DNA of 41,825 bases from an uncultured bacterium (GTDB taxonomy: Bacteria; Vulcanimicrobiota; Xenobia; Xenobiales; Xenobiaceae). Position numbers and translations under genes: made by a program. The notes under the pieces are model-generated. The model did not search any database and had not been told where the DNA came from. It saw only the letters and a list, made by a program, of their open reading frames with translations. The stretch lies in NCBI GenBank assembly GCA_934644775.1, contig CAKUDB010000024.1, forward strand, positions 1 through 41,825, in the 5' to 3' direction. Shown here piece by piece: positions 8,436-17,500 of this stretch (position 1 is the first letter of the stretch; each line of letters begins with the position of its first letter).

Positions 8436-8464
8436 TTGACTTCTCATCCCTTTGTAGTGATAAT
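8436..8464 (+). promoter_or_regulatory. Sigma70-type promoter for the 8604 gene
   Basis: TTGACT at 8436-8441 and GATAAT at 8459-8464 are separated by exactly 17 bases, close to the housekeeping consensus. Transcription would begin near 8471 and give a leader of about 130 bases. That leader contains a possible GC hairpin (GCCCCG at 8539-8544 with CGGGGC at 8567-8572). Confidence 0.75.
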
Positions 8465-8603
8465 TGAGCTAAGGAATTAGAGGAGTCGGCCAATTTCGCG
8501 TTGCGGTATTTGGGCTTGGCTCAGAGGTGCTTAGTGTCGCCCCGAGGTCCAGTTTTTGCAGGGGGGCGGGGCTCGCTTAAAACTTCAGATTGTTGAGGGT
8601 CAG

Positions 8604-9797
8604 ATGATTTCACAGCAAGTTAATAACAGTGTCAACGTTCAGTCTATACAAAGTGCGCAGGTTTCCAGAGGTACCAATGTAAGCTCTACTCAGGCTCTAT
8701 CCGGTCTCACTAAAGGGCTTATCGGCTCCGAGGCCGCTTCCTCAGTTTCCGGATCTAGTGCTGGTGTAGAAGCTGCTGGCAGTGTCTCTAATTTGTTGGG
8801 TCCCTCACCTTCGATATCTCAAACTGAGGCTATATTAGATGCTTTCAGTCAACAACAGCAGCAGCTTCAAGAACGTGTTGAAGCTGCCTTTAGTTTTGAA
8901 GATCCCCGGAATGTCAAAAATCACGTAAAGATTAAAGACGGCGATTATGGCGCTATTAGCGACTATGCTTCCGCTTGGATCCAAAAAGCGGTTAGTGGTT
9001 TTTCCGATGGTACTTCTGCTACTAACGGCCAAGATCTTGCAACTACATTTAACTTAAAAGATTTAGCTATGACTCCCGAAGAGGTTACTCAATATTACAG
9101 GGATGTCATTGGTATTAAAACTTATGGTTATATGCCTAGCCAGAATATCCAAACTTGTGCTCCCAGCTTTTTACAGAACGATTCTATCTTGGCTAACATT
9201 GAAAGATTAGATGCTCAGATTCGTAGTAATTTAACTTCTAAAGGCAGTTTGTCCGCCAATTTAACTGGTAGTAAAAATTCGACTAATGGTCTTACCTCTT
9301 ACTTCCAGAATGTTGCTCCTTCAGTAAGTAGTCAGAAGAATACTTCGGCCGATTATGACTATTCTTCCATACTCTCTTCCTTAGGTTCTAAAAATAGTTT
9401 CTCGGTCTTTACAGATAAATCGATCGCTTATGCAGATTTAACTTCTCTTTATCAAAATGGCACTATCGCCTCCGGAACTAAGCTTAGCGACAACTCTGCT
9501 CTGGTTCCCGAGTTCGACTATTCTGAGTATATGCAGCAAGTTCAAGATATGTATAGTCAGGGATACGATTCAATGATCTCCGATTATATGTCGGCCTGTG
9601 GCTTGAGTGATTCTTCCAGTATCAGCTCTGATACAGTTGCTGTGCAAAGTTTGCAAACTACTGCCATGTCTACTAGTGAATTAGTAAATAAGTATAATTC
9701 AGAAATGACTGACGGTATTCTTTCTCTCTCTGAATTGCAAGCTATGTATGAGAAAGCTTTATCGGCCAATGGTGTAGGGGCTACTCTGTTAGCTTAG
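8604..9797 (+). CDS. Ser/Asn/Gln-rich protein of unknown function
   Basis: This 397-residue protein is not one I recognise. I chose ATG 8604 (GAGGGT just upstream) over the in-frame TTG at 8556, whose extra residues look non-coding. The N-terminus (MISQQVNNSVNVQSIQSAQ) is polar, with no signal peptide or membrane helix. Residues about 1-80 are Ser/Gly/Ala-rich, followed by a glutamine run and a more ordered part (about 100-200). The rest is Ser/Thr/Asn/Tyr-rich with repeated YS, DYSS and SYMS-like text. Composition and the strong promoter suggest an abundant, perhaps surface or non-classically exported protein, but that is inference. It is monocistronic, with a promoter at 8436 and a very strong terminator at 9829. 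Confidence 0.7.
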   Translation: MISQQVNNSVNVQSIQSAQVSRGTNVSSTQALSGLTKGLIGSEAASSVSGSSAGVEAAGSVSNLLGPSPSISQTEAILDAFSQQQQQLQERVEAAFSFEDPRNVKNHVKIKDGDYGAISDYASAWIQKAVSGFSDGTSATNGQDLATTFNLKDLAMTPEEVTQYYRDVIGIKTYGYMPSQNIQTCAPSFLQNDSILANIERLDAQIRSNLTSKGSLSANLTGSKNSTNGLTSYFQNVAPSVSSQKNTSADYDYSSILSSLGSKNSFSVFTDKSIAYADLTSLYQNGTIASGTKLSDNSALVPEFDYSEYMQQVQDMYSQGYDSMISDYMSACGLSDSSSISSDTVAVQSLQTTAMSTSELVNKYNSEMTDGILSLSELQAMYEKALSANGVGATLLA

Positions 9798-9828
9798 TGT
9801 TAGGCTAGAAAATAAGCGCACTTGCCCT

Positions 9829-9881
9829 AAGTAGGCCTCGCTTCTTCGAGGAATTAGAAGAAGCGAGGCCTACTTTTTTTT
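9829..9881 (+). terminator. Strong terminator with 19-bp perfect stem
   Basis: Bases 9829-9847 and 9857-9875 are perfect reverse complements (19 bp) around a 9-base loop, followed by a T run. The gene on the other side (minus strand) ends at 9892. The opposite strand has AA at the stem base, so it may terminate both converging genes. Confidence 0.92.
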
Positions 9882-9891
9882 GTTGGGCTTT

Positions 9892-10575
9892 TTAGCTGTC
9901 GGTTGGAGGGGTAGACTCAAATTTTAAACAGCACATTAGACGCCCACAAGCTCCCGATACTTTGCCAGGGTTGAGGGACATCTTTTGATTTTTAGCCATT
10001 TTTATAGATACTGAAGAGAAATCGCGCAGCCAAGCAGAACAGCACAAGCTGCGTCCGCAAACGCCCCTTCCGCCTATAAGGATAGCTCTGTCGCGAGGCC
10101 CGATCTGGCGCAACTCAATACGCATTTTTAACTTAAAAGCCAAGTCGTGTACTAGGGCTCGAAAATCGACCCTTTGTTCGGCATAGAACTCTATAACTAT
10201 TCTGCTGCCATCCAAAGTAATAGAGGCTGAGAGCACTCTCATGGCCAGTTTGTGAAACTCTACGCGCTCTTTAACTAATTTTAGAGCTTGTTTGCCTTGC
10301 AACTCCCGCTCTTTAGCCAACACTATCTCTTCTTTGGAAGCCGGGCCCACTATTATGTTGGGAAGGCTAGGATTGGCCACTGAAACTAAGGCGGCTGGGC
10401 GCTCGGGAGAGGTGGCGCTTAAAAGTGGAGGAGAGTCGGTGACAATGCCCAGTTCTTTCCCTCGTACCCCTTCAACAACGACTTTTTGGCCTGGCTTATA
10501 CTCGGCTCCGTTGAGCGCTTCGAAAAAAATGGGCACTTTGGTGGCCGATAAGCTGATTTCATAATATTTTTTCAT
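9892..10575 (-). CDS. PSP1-domain protein, YaaT/RicT-like
   Basis: This 227-residue protein belongs to the PSP1 C-terminal domain family. The text GRGVCGRSLCC, VSIKMAKNQKMSLNP and GACGRLMCCLKFE is the conserved core, and its Cys residues resemble the set used for an iron-sulfur cluster in Bacillus RicT (YaaT). RicT works with RicA and RicF to help RNase Y mature RNAs and affects development; the job here is not known. It is shorter than RicT (about 270 residues), ending just after the Cys motif. The start lacks a clear ribosome binding site. It is convergent with the 8604 gene and divergent from the peptidase gene. Confidence 0.88.
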   Translation of the reverse strand: MKKYYEISLSATKVPIFFEALNGAEYKPGQKVVVEGVRGKELGIVTDSPPLLSATSPERPAALVSVANPSLPNIIVGPASKEEIVLAKERELQGKQALKLVKERVEFHKLAMRVLSASITLDGSRIVIEFYAEQRVDFRALVHDLAFKLKMRIELRQIGPRDRAILIGGRGVCGRSLCCSAWLRDFSSVSIKMAKNQKMSLNPGKVSGACGRLMCCLKFESTPPTDS

Positions 10576-10721
10576 CTGTTCATTTTCGCTGTCAGTAGAT
10601 TAACTTCCCGTATTCTAAGTCGGTAGGGCTTCATATTGGGATTCCAGGCCGTTAAGCAAGGGGCTTTGCTGAGCTCTGTGGTAAAATATGGCCGTTATAA
10701 TATTTTAAGGAGGCTTGTCCT

Positions 10722-12695
10722 GTGAATAAATATGCAGCTTATGCCGCCCTGGCTCTCGTTTTGGCTTTAGGCGCTCCCTCGCTTGCCGCTCCCAACGCTC
10801 CTAAAAAATCTTCTCCAGCCGGGGTGGCCAGTGTGAATACTTTCGTTCCCGACTCCAATATGTCCAGGAGCAATATTCCTGATCGTTATAAGTGGAACTT
10901 GTCGGCTCTTTTCAAAAGTGAGGCCGATTTTGAAGACGCTTTGGTTAAAACCCAAAGTGGTATCCGCTCTATCGTCAATTATAAAGGCAAGCTAGGCGAT
11001 AGCGAAGCTCTGTTTAATTGTATGCAGGCCTATTTTAATACTCGTCGTTTGGCTAATAGCGTAACTTTATATAGCAATTTGCGTCTCACTACAGATTTGC
11101 GCGATGCCAAACTCCAAGATATGGATGCTAGAGCCCAAGCTGTTATGCGCAGTTTTATGGCTAATACTGCTTTTATTCGCGATGAGCTGTTAAAAATCGA
11201 TTCCTCTGTTATTGATAAAGCTGTGGTCGCCCATCCTACCATGAAAGAGTATTTACCTTGGATTGAGGGAGCTCGTCGCCGCCAAGCTCATATTTTGTCT
11301 CCTCAGGAAGAGCGTATTCTCTCTTTGGCCGGAGATAATCAGTTGGCCGAAATCGACTTAAACGAATTGCCTTCCGACTTTGAAAAAGCTTTCCAGTCTC
11401 TTTATTCGGATATAAAATTGCCCGTCATTAAAGACGAAAAAGGCCAAGATGTGCAACTCACTTTCTCTAATTATGCCAAGTATAGAGCTAGCAAAGATCG
11501 CCGTGTGCGTAAAGATACCGTAGAAAAATTCTTTGGCGCTTTGAATGATTATCGCAATACTTTTGCTTCTATTATGGCTGGCCAAGTCCATTTCTCTTCT
11601 TTCTTGGCTCAAAGTCGCGGTTACGATTCCGCTTTGCAAGCTTACTTAGATAAAGACAATATTCCTGAGCAAGTTTATCGTAACGTTGTCGATACCGTAA
11701 AATACAATACCGCTCCCTTGCATCGCTATATCAGTTTGCGTAAGAAGTTGATGGGACTTAATGATATCCATCTTTACGACCTTTATACTCCTTTGGTTCC
11801 TGCTGTCAGTCGTGATATCTCTTATGAAGAAGCTTGTAAAATTGTGCCCAAAGCTCTGGCTCCCTTAGGTGATAAGTACGTTGAATCTTTAACTTACGGT
11901 TTGGATTTGAAAAATGGTTGGGTCGACGTTTATCCTCACGCTGATAAAGACAGCGGGGCCAGTTGTGCCAGTATTTACGGTTGTCATCCCTTTGTCAAGT
12001 TAAACTATATGAACTCTTTCGATGATATGTCGACCGTAGCTCACGAATTTGGCCATGCTATGCACAGCACTTTAAATTATGCCAACCAAACTTACAGCAC
12101 TTCAGGATATGTGCCTTTTGTAGCTGAAGTAGCTTCTACTTGCAACGAAAAGTTCTTATCCGACTATTTAATTGCCAATGCTAAAGACGATTCTGAAAAG
12201 CTTTATCTCATTAACGAAATGCTTGATGGTATTCGCTCTACTATTTATCGTCAGGCTCTATTTGCCGATTTTGAATTGCGTATCCATGAAGCTAGTGAAA
12301 AGGGGCAGACCCTTACAGCCGATTTCTTAAATAAGACTTATGCCGATCTGGTGCGCGATTATTACGGTCCGGAATTTACTATCGATACTAATGATGGTAT
12401 AGAGTGGGCTTATATACCCCACCTTTACTACAAGTTCTATGTCTTCTCTTATGCTGCCGGTATGTCCAGCGGTATAGCTATTGCTGAGAAAGTACATAAT
12501 GAAGGTGCTCCAGCTCGCGAAGCTTATTTGAAGATGCTCTCTAGCAGCGTCTCTACACCTCCGGTAGATATTTTGAAGATTGCCGGCGTAGACTTAACTA
12601 AGCCTGACGCCATAAAGGCTGCTACCGATCTTATGGATCAGCTTTTAGATGAGATGGAAGCTATTTTAGTTAAACAAAATAAACTTAAAAAGTAA
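10722..12695 (+). CDS. pepF: Exported M3-family oligoendopeptidase (PepF-like)
   Basis: This 657-residue zinc metallopeptidase cuts short peptides. The active-site motif HEFGH is at 441-445 and the third zinc ligand is probably Glu469 in FVAEVAST. Length and text after residue 50 match PepF/oligoendopeptidase F (RYKWNLSALFKSEADFE, then the helical N-lobe). Unlike the usual cytoplasmic PepF, it starts with a clear Sec signal peptide (MNKYAAYAALALVLALG, cleavage near SLAAPN) and a short linker, so it should act outside the inner membrane. GTG 10722 has an ideal AAGGAGG at 10707-10713. A convergent terminator follows at 12732. Confidence 0.93.
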   Translation: MNKYAAYAALALVLALGAPSLAAPNAPKKSSPAGVASVNTFVPDSNMSRSNIPDRYKWNLSALFKSEADFEDALVKTQSGIRSIVNYKGKLGDSEALFNCMQAYFNTRRLANSVTLYSNLRLTTDLRDAKLQDMDARAQAVMRSFMANTAFIRDELLKIDSSVIDKAVVAHPTMKEYLPWIEGARRRQAHILSPQEERILSLAGDNQLAEIDLNELPSDFEKAFQSLYSDIKLPVIKDEKGQDVQLTFSNYAKYRASKDRRVRKDTVEKFFGALNDYRNTFASIMAGQVHFSSFLAQSRGYDSALQAYLDKDNIPEQVYRNVVDTVKYNTAPLHRYISLRKKLMGLNDIHLYDLYTPLVPAVSRDISYEEACKIVPKALAPLGDKYVESLTYGLDLKNGWVDVYPHADKDSGASCASIYGCHPFVKLNYMNSFDDMSTVAHEFGHAMHSTLNYANQTYSTSGYVPFVAEVASTCNEKFLSDYLIANAKDDSEKLYLINEMLDGIRSTIYRQALFADFELRIHEASEKGQTLTADFLNKTYADLVRDYYGPEFTIDTNDGIEWAYIPHLYYKFYVFSYAAGMSSGIAIAEKVHNEGAPAREAYLKMLSSSVSTPPVDILKIAGVDLTKPDAIKAATDLMDQLLDEMEAILVKQNKLKK

Positions 12696-12731
12696 CCTGG
12701 TTTCTTAGATCGGTCATAGTTAAATAAAATA

Positions 12732-12775
12732 ATAAGGCAAGTCAGCTCTTATAAGCGGCCTTGCCTTATCTATTT
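12732..12775. terminator. Hairpin terminator between convergent genes
   Basis: ATAAGGCAAG at 12732-12741 and CTTGCCTTAT at 12760-12769 form a 10-bp stem followed on the plus strand by a T-rich run. On the minus strand it is preceded by A/T-rich sequence, so it can serve both the peptidase gene and the converging 12795 gene. Confidence 0.8.
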
Positions 12776-12794
12776 TTATTTCGTTAAAGAAAGT

Positions 12795-14267
12795 CTATTT
12801 ATTTGTGGCGCTTACTTTGTACTGATAGAGTTGAGTATCCAATTCAAATTTTTTACTCTGCGGATTGTACATTTCGCGCCCTATTTCGCCAAAATTGGGA
12901 GCATAATAGGTGCGGAAAGAGCCTTCTTTAAGCTTATCTTTTTCTGTACCGTAGTAAGTAACTCGCAAACAATTAGGGTAGTTGCCTACTGCAGTGTTTA
13001 CGTCATAAAGATCTGACTCCACTTTGTACCATCTGTTATCGAATAAGTAAGGTTGATCGGGAGAGGCCAGAGGAGGAATAAGCAAGATTAAACTAGGGCC
13101 TTTTTCCGTTTTATAAAGGCGCATACAAGCCTGACTTTCGGCATCGATAAAATCGGTGCCTTGGAGTCCATCTCGGTGGGGAGAGATTAACTCTGCCGGG
13201 TTTTGAGGATCGGAAGCGGCGTCGCGGCGATGCCAATTTACTTTTAAGTAATCAAAAGGTTGGGGATGGTTATAATCGTAAAAACGGAAACAATCGGTAA
13301 TATTCTCTTTTTTTAACTCTACAGGTACTGGAATGGTAAGAGATTTAGAAGTTAAATTGGGAGCGGGCAAGTAGGAGCCTATCTGCGGATCTAGAGGAGT
13401 TTTATCTAAAGAAGGTTGATTGGTAACTTCGTAGGCGGCCAAAATGTCGCGTGGATAAAAATCTTTAGTTTTAGGATTATAGCTAAAAGCCAAAACTTCG
13501 CCCAATTTAGGAGCGTGAAAGCTGACGCTGGAGCCTTCGGCCAGTTCTTTAGTCTTTCCATATACGCAAACCATTTGGCAATTTTTAAAGACGCCAGCCG
13601 GAGTAGTGACAGTATAAAGGTTGTTGGCTGTTCGATAAAATAAGCCTTGAAATTCGAAGATTTGCCCTGCCTGAGCGCTGGGAGGAATTTCGCAACAGAT
13701 GATATTGTCACCATCGACGAATTGATCGTTGGTAAAAACACAACTGGTCTCTTTATCAAAACGGGTAAAACCTTGACCGCTAATTACGGGTACCTCGTAG
13801 GGGTAGGATACAGAATCTGTTTTAGTATGGCGGAAAAATTCGTAATGGCGATAGCAGCGCACATCTTGCTTTTCTTGGTCTTGCCTATTGGTAAAGATAT
13901 AACGTCGGAAAGCTAAGATACTATCTTGAGGATCTTGCTCGTTGTAAGTGCTTAATCCGGGAAAAAGGAAAGTTTTGCTAACTAGTTCCTTGGCTTCCAT
14001 GTAGGCAGCAGTATCGCATATCGAGGCCGGGGAGTCTTTTTGCTCTTGTACGGCGTGTTCACTCTCTGGGGCAGCTGGAGCTTGACGAAAAGTTTCTATT
14101 TGGGGAATAGCGTTGGCAGCGGCTGCCTGAACTTGTGGAATAGGGCTAGCTGGCCCCGAAGCGGCCCAAGCTGGAGCTGAGAAGGGCCAGCTTAAACAAA
14201 GGGAGGCTCCCAGGGCGGTTGCTGCCAAAAACAGGTTGCTTTTTATGGTCGAGCATTTTCTGTGCAT
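12795..14267 (-). CDS. Exported protein with two copies of one domain
   Basis: This 490-residue protein has a signal peptide with a long n-region and the site APAWA before ASG (about residue 36), then a Pro/Ala/Gln-rich linker to about 85. Two halves follow with the same end module at about 210-281 and 413-484. Each carries a YxVxxxLYxV-like strand, an NC pair (KNCQMVCVYG and PNCLRVTYYG) and a HAPKLGEV or YAPNFGEI strand before YNPxxKxF. This layout resembles periplasmic beta-sandwich proteins whose text reads 'NCLxVxY...YYAPxxG', but I cannot name a family and no enzyme motif is visible. The Cys residues could form disulfides. It is divergent from nifJ. Confidence 0.8.
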   Translation of the reverse strand: MHRKCSTIKSNLFLAATALGASLCLSWPFSAPAWAASGPASPIPQVQAAAANAIPQIETFRQAPAAPESEHAVQEQKDSPASICDTAAYMEAKELVSKTFLFPGLSTYNEQDPQDSILAFRRYIFTNRQDQEKQDVRCYRHYEFFRHTKTDSVSYPYEVPVISGQGFTRFDKETSCVFTNDQFVDGDNIICCEIPPSAQAGQIFEFQGLFYRTANNLYTVTTPAGVFKNCQMVCVYGKTKELAEGSSVSFHAPKLGEVLAFSYNPKTKDFYPRDILAAYEVTNQPSLDKTPLDPQIGSYLPAPNLTSKSLTIPVPVELKKENITDCFRFYDYNHPQPFDYLKVNWHRRDAASDPQNPAELISPHRDGLQGTDFIDAESQACMRLYKTEKGPSLILLIPPLASPDQPYLFDNRWYKVESDLYDVNTAVGNYPNCLRVTYYGTEKDKLKEGSFRTYYAPNFGEIGREMYNPQSKKFELDTQLYQYKVSATNK

Positions 14268-14590
14268 AAACTTTTGTGATCTCTTTCTTTGCCGAAGATC
14301 GGCCCATATTTGGTAAAATCTCTGAAAATTGGTAAGTTGTACAAACTAGATAAAAATCTTCTTTCTTTTAGCTTTCCCCAGGAAATAAATGGCTAATCAC
14401 TTCTAAGTTAATTTTCTACCTATACAGGAAACTGGCCCAGAAAACGTGAACGCACACACGGTTTGGGACTGCGGCTAGCTCGTTTTTGCTCTGCAAAGTC
14501 TTTGTTGCCTGACTTGTGGGCTATCTTTAAGCCAGTTAATAAACAGCGGTTCTCAATCTTTTCCGTTCTCGAAAGGAGCCTCATTACGCA
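14268..14590. other. Intergenic region upstream of nifJ, no gene seen
   Basis: This 323-base region separates the divergent exported-protein gene and nifJ and should hold both promoters. The hexamer TTGGTA occurs twice (14310 and 14329 areas), but no well-spaced -10 is convincing. AAAGGAG near 14573 is the probable nifJ ribosome binding site, 12 bases from the ATG, which is slightly long. The long leader could be regulated; I see no known riboswitch. Confidence 0.45.
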
Positions 14591-17500
14591 ATGGGTAATG
14601 TGAATGTCACTAAGGCGATTATGGACGCCAATGAAGCTACCGCCGATGTAGCCTTTAGAGTTAGTGAAGTTTGTGCAATCTATCCTATTACTCCCTCCTC
14701 CCCCATGGGCGAGTTCGCCGATCAGTGGAGCGCCGAGGGCCGTAAGAATTTGTGGGGAGCTATTCCTCACATCCAGGAAATGGAATCTGAAGGCGGCGCT
14801 GCCGGTGCTGTACATGGTGCTTTGCAAAGTGGTGCTTTGACTACTACATTTACCGCCAGTCAAGGCTTGTTGCTTATGATCCCCAATATGTACAAGATCG
14901 CCGGTGAGCTTACCAGCGCTGTTTTCCATATCGCTGCCCGTTCTCTGGCCGCTCAGGGCTTGTCCATCTTCGGCGATCACGCCGACGTAATGGCTTGCCG
15001 CGCTACCGGCTTTGCTATGCTCTTCTCCAACTCGGTGCAAGAAGCCACTGATATGGCCGCTATCGCTCACGCTGCCACTTTAGAGAGTCGCGTACCTTTC
15101 ATTCACGCCTTTGACGGTTTCCGTACTTCCCACGAAGTAAACACCATCGAGCGCATTTCTGACGATGTCCTCCGTGAGCTCATTCCCGATTCTTTGGTTC
15201 ATGCTCACCGCGCTCGCGCTCTCAATCCTAACAAGCCTTTCATTCGCGGTACCGCCCAGAATGCCGACATTTACTTCCAAGGGCGCGAAGCGGCTAACCC
15301 CTATTACTTAAAAACTCCCGGTATCGTAGCCAGATTGATGAAACGCTTTGGTGAGCTCACCGGCCGTCATTACAACCTCTTTGAGTACCATGGCCATCCC
15401 GAAGCTGAAGAAGTCGTAGTCCTCATGGGCTCTGGCGTTTCTGTCGTTCGCGGCACTTTGGAAAAATTGTTGGCTGAAGGCAAGAAGGTCGGTGTTGTCA
15501 CCGCTCGCTTGTATCGTCCTTTCGATGTTAAGTCCTTTATTGACGCTGTTCCCGCCACTGTAAAGACTATTGGCGTTTTGGATCGCACCAAAGAGCCCGG
15601 TTGCGCCGGTGAGCCTCTCTATCAAGACGTTGTCACTGCCGTTATGGAAAATATGGAAGGCGGCAAGGGCAAGTTCGCCGTATTGCCTCGCGTTATTGGC
15701 GGCCGTTACGGTCTTTCTTCCAAAGACTTCACTCCGGCTATGGTTCGCGGCATATACAACGAGTTGGCCAAAGCTGAGCCTAAGCGCAGCTTTACTGTCG
15801 GTATTAACGATGACGTCACCCACTTGAGTATCGATTATGATGCCAACTGGATTAGCGAGCCCGAAGGCACCGTAAGAGCTATGTTCTATGGTTTAGGCTC
15901 CGACGGTACCGTAGGTGCCAACAAGAACTCCATTAAGATTATCGGTCACGATACTGATAACTACGCTCAAGGCTACTTCGTCTACGACTCCAAGAAGTCT
16001 GGTGGCTTGACCGTTTCTCACTTGCGCTTCGGTCCTAAGCCTATCGACGCTCCTTTCCTCATTCAGCAGGCCAGCTTTATTGGTGTTCACCTCTTCGAGT
16101 TCTTGGAGAGCTATGATGTTTTGAAGCAAGCTGAAGAAGGTGGTGTCTTCCTCCTCAACAGTCCTTTCTCCAAGGATGAAGTTTGGGATCAGCTTCCTGC
16201 TGAAGTTCAGGAGACCATTTTAGCCAAACATCTTAAGTTCTATGTAATCGACGCTCTTACTGTCGCTCACAATGCTGGCATGGGCAACCGCATCAATACC
16301 GTCATGCAGACCGCCTTCTTTGCTATTAGTGGTGTTTTGCCTCGCGAAGAAGCCATCGAGCACATTAAAGCCAGCATTAAGAAGGCCTACAGCAAGAAGG
16401 GCCAAGAAGTTGTAGCTAAGAACTGGGCCGCCGTAGATAACAGTTTAGCCGCTTTACACCAGGTAGATACTCAAGGCCGCAAAGTTACTGGCCATCACCG
16501 CAAGCCCTTGGTAGCCGATGAAGCTCCCGAGTTTGTCAAGAAAGTTACTGCTGTAATGATGGCTCAGCGCGGTGACGAACTTCCCGTTAGCGCTATTCCT
16601 GACGACGGCACTTGGCCCAGCGGTACCACCCGTTGGGAGAAACGCAATATCGCTTCTGAAGTTCCTTGCTGGGATCCGGCCAAGTGTATCCAGTGCGGTA
16701 AGTGCGTTATGGTATGTCCTCATGGTGTTATCCGCTCTCGCCTTATTACCAACGAAGACGCTGCCAAGGCTCCCGAGAGCTTCAAGCTCGCCGATGCTAA
16801 AGGCTTTGTCGGTTACAAAGATTATAAGTTCAGTATGCAAATCTCCGTTGAAGATTGCACCGGCTGTACTTTGTGCGTAGGCGTTTGCCCTGCCAAAGAA
16901 AAGGCTCTCTCCATGGTTCCTCAGCGTCCTCTCCGCGAAGAGGGTCGCAAAAACTGGAAATTCTTCCTCGATTTGCCTGACTTAGGCGGCGACTTAAAGC
17001 GCACTATGGTTAAGAACGTACAGTTACTTCCTCCTATGTTTGAGTTCTCCGGCGCTTGCGCAGGCTGTGGCGAGACTCCTTACGTGAAGATGGTCAGCCA
17101 GCTCTTCGGCGACAGAGCCATGATCGCCAACGCTACCGGTTGCTCTTCCATCTACGGCGGCAACTTGCCCACCACTCCTTGGTGTACCAATAAAGACGGA
17201 CGGGGCCCGGCTTGGTCTAACTCCCTCTTTGAAGATAATGCCGAATTTGGTTTAGGTATGCGCATTGCCGTAGACCAGAAGGCCGAATATGCTCGCCAGC
17301 TTCTTACTGAAGCCAAAGAGAATATCGATCCCGAAGTCTACGAAGGTTTGATGGCCGTTGAGCCGGCTACTCCCGAAAATATCGCCAAGAAACGCGCTTT
17401 ACTCGACAAGTTGGCCCAAAAGGTTAAGGGTTGCGATTGCGCTTGCGCCAGAGAGCTTGAGTCGGTTATGGACGCCTTGATTCCTCGCTCAGTATGGATT

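Noticed and set aside
8501..8597. Possible leader peptide of about 31 codons starting at TTG 8501
   Set aside because: AGAGGAG is about 15 bases away, which is too far, and the residues show no attenuation-like pattern.
14420..15823. Long open frames on the minus strand opposite nifJ, up to about 216 codons
   Set aside because: They are antisense shadows caused by the strong codon bias of nifJ. They lack ribosome binding sites and protein-like composition, and nifJ itself is certain.
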